In this document: piece after piece, positions 14,083 to 18,031 of the stretch
Layout: each line of letters starts with the position of its first letter
Numbering within the stretch: position 1 is the first letter of the stretch
Assembly: GCA_016291915.1 (NCBI GenBank)
Contig: JAEEZP010000196.1
Span: 1 to 18,031, forward strand
DNA: 18,031 nt
Direction: 5' to 3'
Origin: Prevotella sp.
GTDB lineage: Bacteria > Bacteroidota > Bacteroidia > Bacteroidales > Bacteroidaceae
Program-made: the position numbers and the translations under genes
Notes under the pieces: generated by a model
Told to the model about the DNA's origin: nothing
The model's database searches: none
Seen by the model: the letters and a program-made list of their open reading frames with translations, nothing else

Positions 14083-14112
14083 TTTGTCAGTAAAAAAAGA
14101 GTGTTAACTTTG
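14083..14112 (+). promoter_or_regulatory. Promoter for the candidate sRNA
   Basis: TTTG at 14083-14086, an 18-base spacer and TAACTTTG at 14105-14112 form a complete Bacteroidetes-type promoter on the plus strand. No plus-strand protein gene follows before the terminator at 14171-14208, so the product would be a short RNA starting near 14117. Confidence 0.65.
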
Positions 14113-14116
14113 CATC

Positions 14117-14208
14117 GTTATCCTGAAAACAATCTTTTTACCTTAAAAAAACTAATACCTATTGAAGATAAAAGCGATCAGCTGTGAAGCCAATCGCTTT
14201 ATTTTTTT
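14117..14208 (+). ncRNA. Candidate free-standing small RNA of about 90 nt
   Basis: A predicted transcript begins about 5 bases after a consensus promoter and ends in a strong intrinsic terminator, with no reading frame worth calling between. The body contains ACAATCTTTTTACC and the block CTAATACC (14152-14159). A closely related stretch occurs at 10619-10650. The transcript would run toward the end of the opposing operon (stop at 14213). A target or function cannot be inferred. It could instead be a remnant leader whose gene has been lost. Confidence 0.5.
14171..14208 (+). terminator. Intrinsic terminator, possibly used from both strands
   Basis: AAAGCGAT (14171-14178) pairs with ATCGCTTT (14193-14200). 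Inside, GCT (14181-14183) and AGC (14188-14190) form a second short stem with loop GTGA. A run of seven T follows at 14202-14208. This is a textbook intrinsic terminator on the plus strand. On the minus strand the same stem is followed by TTATCTTC, so it may also terminate the operon whose last stop codon is at 14213, though less well. Confidence 0.8.
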
Positions 14209-14212
14209 GTCC

Positions 14213-14833
14213 TTACATGAACACAAAACGAAGTGACTGAAAGAACTGCATAAACAAGATATAAAGCACCCATAGCGGCAATGTATATTCAATGCCGGAA
14301 GTAAGGGTATGCATGAATTCTCCCACGGTCTTCACCTTTCCCACCATGATGGCGAAACTGACAGAAACCGCTGTGATGATAAAGGCGATGATAGGAACGA
14401 TTGCAGCACTGAAACTACTTGGAAAGAGAGAACCCGTACTGCTCAGCAGGATGGCATGTGGAATGGCAGTCAGTAAGATAACGACCACAATCAGGAAGAA
14501 ACAGATAATCATTGAAACGCGGAAAGAGAAACGCTGTCGGTAGTTTGCTTTTTTACCTTTGATTATCATCTGCATAATGTCACCGATACCACTCTCACGA
14601 TACGTTCCCCAAGCTATTGACAATAGTAACAGCCATATTAAGACGGGGTTGGCGAGGAACGTGGTGAAATGCCCGATAAACCAGCGGGTTCCCTCTTCAC
14701 TCAAAAGGGAATTCACTGTTGGGGCACTCGATGAGGCATCGAGTATCCACGACAGCAAGATCAGTATCAGTTGGAGAGCTATCAGGGTGACAGCTATCCT
14801 ACCGGCAATCGTTTCAAGACGTTCCTTGCGCAT
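14213..14833 (-). CDS. Short AbgT-like integral membrane protein
   Basis: This 206-residue protein has about five hydrophobic segments (roughly residues 12-30, 62-77, 102-125, 138-164 and 181-205). The region VNSLLSEEGTRWF (40-52) and the segment after it resemble the N-terminal part of AbgT (p-aminobenzoyl-glutamate transporter) proteins, as recalled from the E. coli sequence. The C-terminal SGIEYTLPLWVLYILFMQF resembles the AbgT C-terminal end. Full AbgT proteins have about 500 residues, so the central transport core appears to be missing. The gene starts 11 bases after the response regulator and is probably its operon partner. It might be a membrane sensor or regulatory subunit of the two-component system rather than a transporter, which is inference. 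It could also be a separate family of uncharacterised Bacteroidales membrane proteins. Confidence 0.6.
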   Translation of the reverse strand: MRKERLETIAGRIAVTLIALQLILILLSWILDASSSAPTVNSLLSEEGTRWFIGHFTTFLANPVLIWLLLLSIAWGTYRESGIGDIMQMIIKGKKANYRQRFSFRVSMIICFFLIVVVILLTAIPHAILLSSTGSLFPSSFSAAIVPIIAFIITAVSVSFAIMVGKVKTVGEFMHTLTSGIEYTLPLWVLYILFMQFFQSLRFVFM

Positions 14834-14844
14834 AAAGTATATGT

Positions 14845-15570
14845 TTAATCGTCATCAGGATGAAGGTTGTCGATATCGATGATACGCAACTCCAGTGCTC
14901 GAACCACCAGACGCGTAGCATTAACACCCATTCCTCCATTACCATCAGGAAACAGTTTCATGATCAACTCATTCTGTCGCTTTTCCAGACTCTTCACACC
15001 GAAGGGCATCCCTCGCAGACTGGCAATCTGATCTTTGGTATATCCCAAAGCGAGATGGCGTAGGAAACGTTCATCATATTCGTCAATCTCATAGTTGACA
15101 ACAGCCTCCTGACTCATCAACTGTGTATTGACACTATATTTGAAACGCTCAAGGATCTTCTCAATGATCGGTTCATTGAACACCAGTTTCTTACCATTCA
15201 TCACACTCAGCACATCATTACGTGTGAGCAAGTCGCCGCTCTTGAGGATAATACCGTCACATCCGGCATCCAACACATCTACCCACAATTTCTCATTGAG
15301 GATCTCACCCGTAAAAATAAGTACTTTTATCTCGGGGTACGACTCTTTGGTATACCGGCAGATTTCCACACCGACAGTGGTAGAACCGCCCAAACCAAGA
15401 TCCAAGAGCACCAGATCGGGTTTCTGTTGTTTGATCAGTCGCCAATACTCCTTTTCATTTTCAGCTGTTCCGATAATCTCTGCTTCGGGAATATCGTTAC
15501 GGATTATTCCCTCGGTGCCTTTCAACTCCAAGGGTACATCTTCCACGATTATTACTTTAAATGGATTCAT
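14845..15570 (-). CDS. Response regulator with receiver domain and divergent LuxR-like C-terminal domain
   Basis: This 241-residue protein begins with a receiver domain (about 4-125). The acidic pair is Glu10-Asp11 (IIVEDVPLE), the phospho-acceptor is Asp57 (DLVLLDLGL), the switch residue is Thr87 (LIFTGE), and the conserved Lys is Lys110 (GIILKSG). The C-terminal part (about 155-235; FLRHLALGYTKDQIASLRGM, KSLEKRQNELIMKLFPDG) is placed like a NarL/LuxR helix-turn-helix but is unusually divergent and may be a Bacteroidetes-specific output domain. It probably binds DNA. Its ATG at 15570 lies inside the end of the kinase gene (14-base overlap), so the two should be translationally coupled and form a cognate pair. 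Targets are unknown; the downstream membrane-protein gene is a natural candidate. Confidence 0.88.
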   Translation of the reverse strand: MNPFKVIIVEDVPLELKGTEGIIRNDIPEAEIIGTAENEKEYWRLIKQQKPDLVLLDLGLGGSTTVGVEICRYTKESYPEIKVLIFTGEILNEKLWVDVLDAGCDGIILKSGDLLTRNDVLSVMNGKKLVFNEPIIEKILERFKYSVNTQLMSQEAVVNYEIDEYDERFLRHLALGYTKDQIASLRGMPFGVKSLEKRQNELIMKLFPDGNGGMGVNATRLVVRALELRIIDIDNLHPDDD

Positions 15571-18031
15571 ATATACTATTTTTTGCTATTGTTATTCTGA
15601 ACATAGTTCCCTTATCCATAGCTTCTGCCACGATACCACAGCCACGGAGGTTCGTACTCTCACTGTTTTCACGAACGATCTGTCGACAGATCATAAAGGG
15701 AATATTCTCTACTTTAGGAATGAAGAAGTCACGGTAAGGCACCTTATTCATCATCAGTTGGAGCTCAACATACCGTTTATCTTTCTCCTTGACATCTATC
15801 ACAAGTTTCGGTTCACCACACTGTTTCTGCATTATTTCCAGTAGATAACCCATGCTCACCTCATCCCCTTGTATTAGCACCTGATCACCTTGCAGCTCAC
15901 AATGCCGGGGAAGGATATCCTCGAGTGAAAACACCTTGCACGGTATCTTAACACTTCTTACCTGACGCATCGCCTGTGCAGACAACAAAGAATAAAGATC
16001 CTTGTAATACGACACCAGTTCATCCAATGACTGCAAGATATCACTTTCCTGTTCCTGATGGTTTTCCTTGGAGTTCTCCTCATTTTTCTTCTCCGTTGCC
16101 TCATTCACCAGTTGATGGATGCGTGAAGGATAATACATCGTCTCATGCTTCAGGGTACTCAGACAATTGTCCAGCACATTATTACTGATATGTAGTTTTC
16201 CCTCTTCATATTTCAGTTGTCGGCATTCATCCTCAGCCAATTCTATCTCTATCTGTTTGACATTATTCGCATGGATGCTCAACTGCAGGGTTTCACGTAT
16301 CTGTTTCAGTATCTGCAACAAGTCTTGTGGCATATTACGGACGTTGGCAAGTTGTTTATCTACCGCCAGCAATTTCTCTTCATCGGGCAGATCGCTTAAT
16401 AAGGTATCATTTACCTCCTCTACCCTATCCATGTAATATCTATAGAAAAGTTGATGACGGTAATAAAGCATGTAATATGCCACGAGCAGGGCAAGTAAAA
16501 GCAAGATAAGTAGGATGACAGCGATATTCTTATTGATCTTTGAACGCTGCATGTTTTTGACGTACTTATCCAACGTATTGTCAATACCTATCTCCTTATA
16601 CAACTGCGTATATACCTGGTTGTTATATTGATATTTATCCCAGTCGTGCAGTGCCAATGCTGCCACAGCTATTTCGTTACGCAACGACAGAATGGTCTGG
16701 AAGTTCACATCTACACTATCTCTATACCACTGTATTTCCGCCGGAGCTTCATTGCTGTACATATGAAGCAGCGGTTCCTCCTTATAATATTTATGATAAT
16801 AGTGGTTGATACAATCCAGAGCGCTCTCGGCAAAAAGCATTGTCTTAGCATAATCGTGGTTGATATTACAGAGATAGGCACTGTCAGCAAACAGATCTGC
16901 ATTCACTAACATGGAATCGACGGCAGGGCCCTCGATAATATCCTGGCCCATCATCCTTTGACAGGGCCATTGTGCAAACGTCATCAGCAGCAGGAGAAAA
17001 CCGACAATACCTTTCGGCAAGCGGAAATAGAACCTACTACCTTTCCCGACCTCACTCTCTGCACCGATAGAACAAACACGGAAGATCTTACTTAATTTCT
17101 TATACGACTCGATAATACCCTTACAGTTCATCAATCCGAACCCATGTCCATTGTTTATCTTATGGTCAAAGATATGGCTCAGTTGCTCAGGAGGTATTCC
17201 TGTACCAGTATCACTGACTGCAATCTCCACACCATCATCAACAATCCTACTGCTGATCCGTACGGTTCCGCCCTTAGGTGTGAATTTCCGTGCATTGTCA
17301 GCCATCGTGTTAATCATAAACAAGGTCAACACCTTATCAGCCTTCACCACATCATCCGTAGGAACGGTCACAAGAGTGATACCTTTCATCTGGAACGACA
17401 TCTTCGACCTGGATACGATGTCGAACAGTTCCTGAACTGGGAATGTCTCAATGTGCAATGAAAGTTGTCCCTTGCGCAGTTGGATCCACTCTGTCAGGGT
17501 GTTATTGTAATCTCTTACCGAATCAGACAGTTCGGCAATATACTGATAACGTTCCTTTCTTAACTCTTCCGATTCATTCTGCATCCTAAGGCGGTTCACC
17601 TCATGGATTATTCTGTCGATAAAGGGTAAGATACTGTTAGAAAGGAATATTTTCGCACGGTTTTCGATATTCCTTCTACGACTACTGGCCAATGATATCT
17701 CATGAGAAGAATACTCTTCACGTACCTCTTCATCACGTTCGTCTAACTGTCTGATATAATCATTGTTAGTTGCCTTCCACTGATTGATGGGCTCGAGGAG
17801 TGTCTGCAGGGAATGACTGCGATCTTTCTTTTTTCTTAAACGGTCAAAGACATAGGTAGCAATAACGACGAGCAGTATCATCAATATCACAATGATGAGC
17901 ATGACATTCAGTTGTCGTGAAGAATGACGAAGTTGTTCGGCACGTGCTTCCAACTCACTATTCTGTCGTTTCTTCTTCTGCATGTCAAGATATACATTAC
18001 GGTGATAGTCACTTGCCTCTTTATTATCTAC
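15557..18031 (-). CDS. Large double-module membrane sensor kinase (5' end outside the window)
   Basis: The frame stays open past the window edge, so the protein exceeds 824 residues; numbering here is from the internal Met at 17983. Order: membrane helix (about 27-45); coiled region; DHp-like helices (about 111-175); intact HATPase module (about 185-323) with N box N225/N230, DTGTG at 258-262 and GHGFGL at 279-284; a second hydrophobic segment (about 325-341) with a signal-peptide-like end; an extracytoplasmic stretch (about 345-480); membrane helix 485-507; a second DHp-like region with LKHETMYYP (His613); and a degenerate C-terminal ATPase-like domain (about 690-805). The aligned H-box of the first module reads FLSNSILP, with Asn116 in place of His. 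I believe such proteins carry the Bacteroidetes domains DUF5112 and DUF5113, but this is from memory. The sensor domain is probably encoded beyond 18031. It overlaps the response regulator gene by 14 bases. Confidence 0.85.
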   Translation of the reverse strand, partial: VDNKEASDYHRNVYLDMQKKKRQNSELEARAEQLRHSSRQLNVMLIIVILMILLVVIATYVFDRLRKKKDRSHSLQTLLEPINQWKATNNDYIRQLDERDEEVREEYSSHEISLASSRRRNIENRAKIFLSNSILPFIDRIIHEVNRLRMQNESEELRKERYQYIAELSDSVRDYNNTLTEWIQLRKGQLSLHIETFPVQELFDIVSRSKMSFQMKGITLVTVPTDDVVKADKVLTLFMINTMADNARKFTPKGGTVRISSRIVDDGVEIAVSDTGTGIPPEQLSHIFDHKINNGHGFGLMNCKGIIESYKKLSKIFRVCSIGAESEVGKGSRFYFRLPKGIVGFLLLLMTFAQWPCQRMMGQDIIEGPAVDSMLVNADLFADSAYLCNINHDYAKTMLFAESALDCINHYYHKYYKEEPLLHMYSNEAPAEIQWYRDSVDVNFQTILSLRNEIAVAALALHDWDKYQYNNQVYTQLYKEIGIDNTLDKYVKNMQRSKINKNIAVILLILLLLALLVAYYMLYYRHQLFYRYYMDRVEEVNDTLLSDLPDEEKLLAVDKQLANVRNMPQDLLQILKQIRETLQLSIHANNVKQIEIELAEDECRQLKYEEGKLHISNNVLDNCLSTLKHETMYYPSRIHQLVNEATEKKNEENSKENHQEQESDILQSLDELVSYYKDLYSLLSAQAMRQVRSVKIPCKVFSLEDILPRHCELQGDQVLIQGDEVSMGYLLEIMQKQCGEPKLVIDVKEKDKRYVELQLMMNKVPYRDFFIPKVENIPFMICRQIVRENSESTNLRGCGIVAEAMDKGTMFRITIAKNSIYESI

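Larger units (their letters stand above)
13829..14212. other. AT-rich gene-free region containing a candidate sRNA
   Basis: No gene is visible in these 384 bases. From 13861 to about 14080 the DNA is very AT-rich with short chance-like palindromes (for example TTTTCTTTT with AAAAGAAAA at 13906-13927, and TGTGT with ACACA at 14036-14049). From 14083 to 14208 there is a promoter, a short transcribed stretch and a terminator on the plus strand, described separately. The region separates two minus-strand operons. Confidence 0.7.

Noticed and set aside
15128..15844. A 238-codon plus-strand frame opposite the response regulator and kinase end.
   Set aside because: It spans the overlap of two well-supported genes in antisense and has a Ser/Ile/Thr-rich composition typical of shadow frames.

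Overview
The window looks like chromosomal DNA from a Bacteroidales bacterium, most likely Prevotellaceae (Prevotella/Segatella type). The reasons are Bacteroidetes-type promoters (TTTG, about 19 bases, TAnnTTTG), little Shine-Dalgarno sequence before genes, a protein with a type IX secretion (T9SS) type B sorting domain, a DUF3256-type protein, a GH2 enzyme with a Bacteroidetes domain order, and an unusual Bacteroidales-type membrane histidine kinase. The kinase assignment, and all statements about what is common in Prevotella, come from memory and not from a search. I see no rRNA, tRNA, CRISPR array, phage gene or transposase.

Layout. (1) 2-3671, minus strand: an envelope operon of a LysM plus periplasmic-binding-like protein, a small outer-membrane beta-barrel and a POT-family peptide transporter, driven by a clear promoter at 3733-3763. 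(2) 3672-4343: a 672-base gene-free region full of nested and tandem inverted repeats. It ends in a promoter-bearing repeat present as two direct copies and one degenerate inverted copy. (3) 4344-7893, plus strand: a T9SS-sorted surface protein one base upstream of uvrA. (4) 7879-10490, minus strand: nupG, a bifunctional-nuclease-family protein with a UVR motif, and rsmE. rsmE overlaps the end of uvrA tail to tail. (5) 10723-13828, minus strand: a secreted GH2 glycosidase followed by a DUF3256-type protein, with a probable terminator at about 10603-10624. (6) 13829-14212: an AT-rich gene-free region holding a strong candidate for a free-standing small RNA (promoter 14083-14112, intrinsic terminator ending near 14208). 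(7) 14213-18031, minus strand: a two-component operon of a very large double-module kinase (cut by the window edge), an overlapping response regulator, and a miniature AbgT-like membrane protein.

How the genes fit together. Most are ordinary housekeeping and nutrient functions: peptide and nucleoside uptake, glycan degradation, DNA repair and rRNA methylation. The most unusual system is region 7. The kinase carries an intact ATP-binding module whose aligned phospho-histidine position is Asn. A second membrane-anchored module has a histidine box (His613, counted from the Met at 17983) but a degenerate ATPase. The two halves look complementary. The response regulator overlaps the kinase gene by 14 bases, and the third gene resembles an AbgT transporter reduced to its ends. 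The candidate sRNA lies just beyond the end of this operon on the opposite strand.
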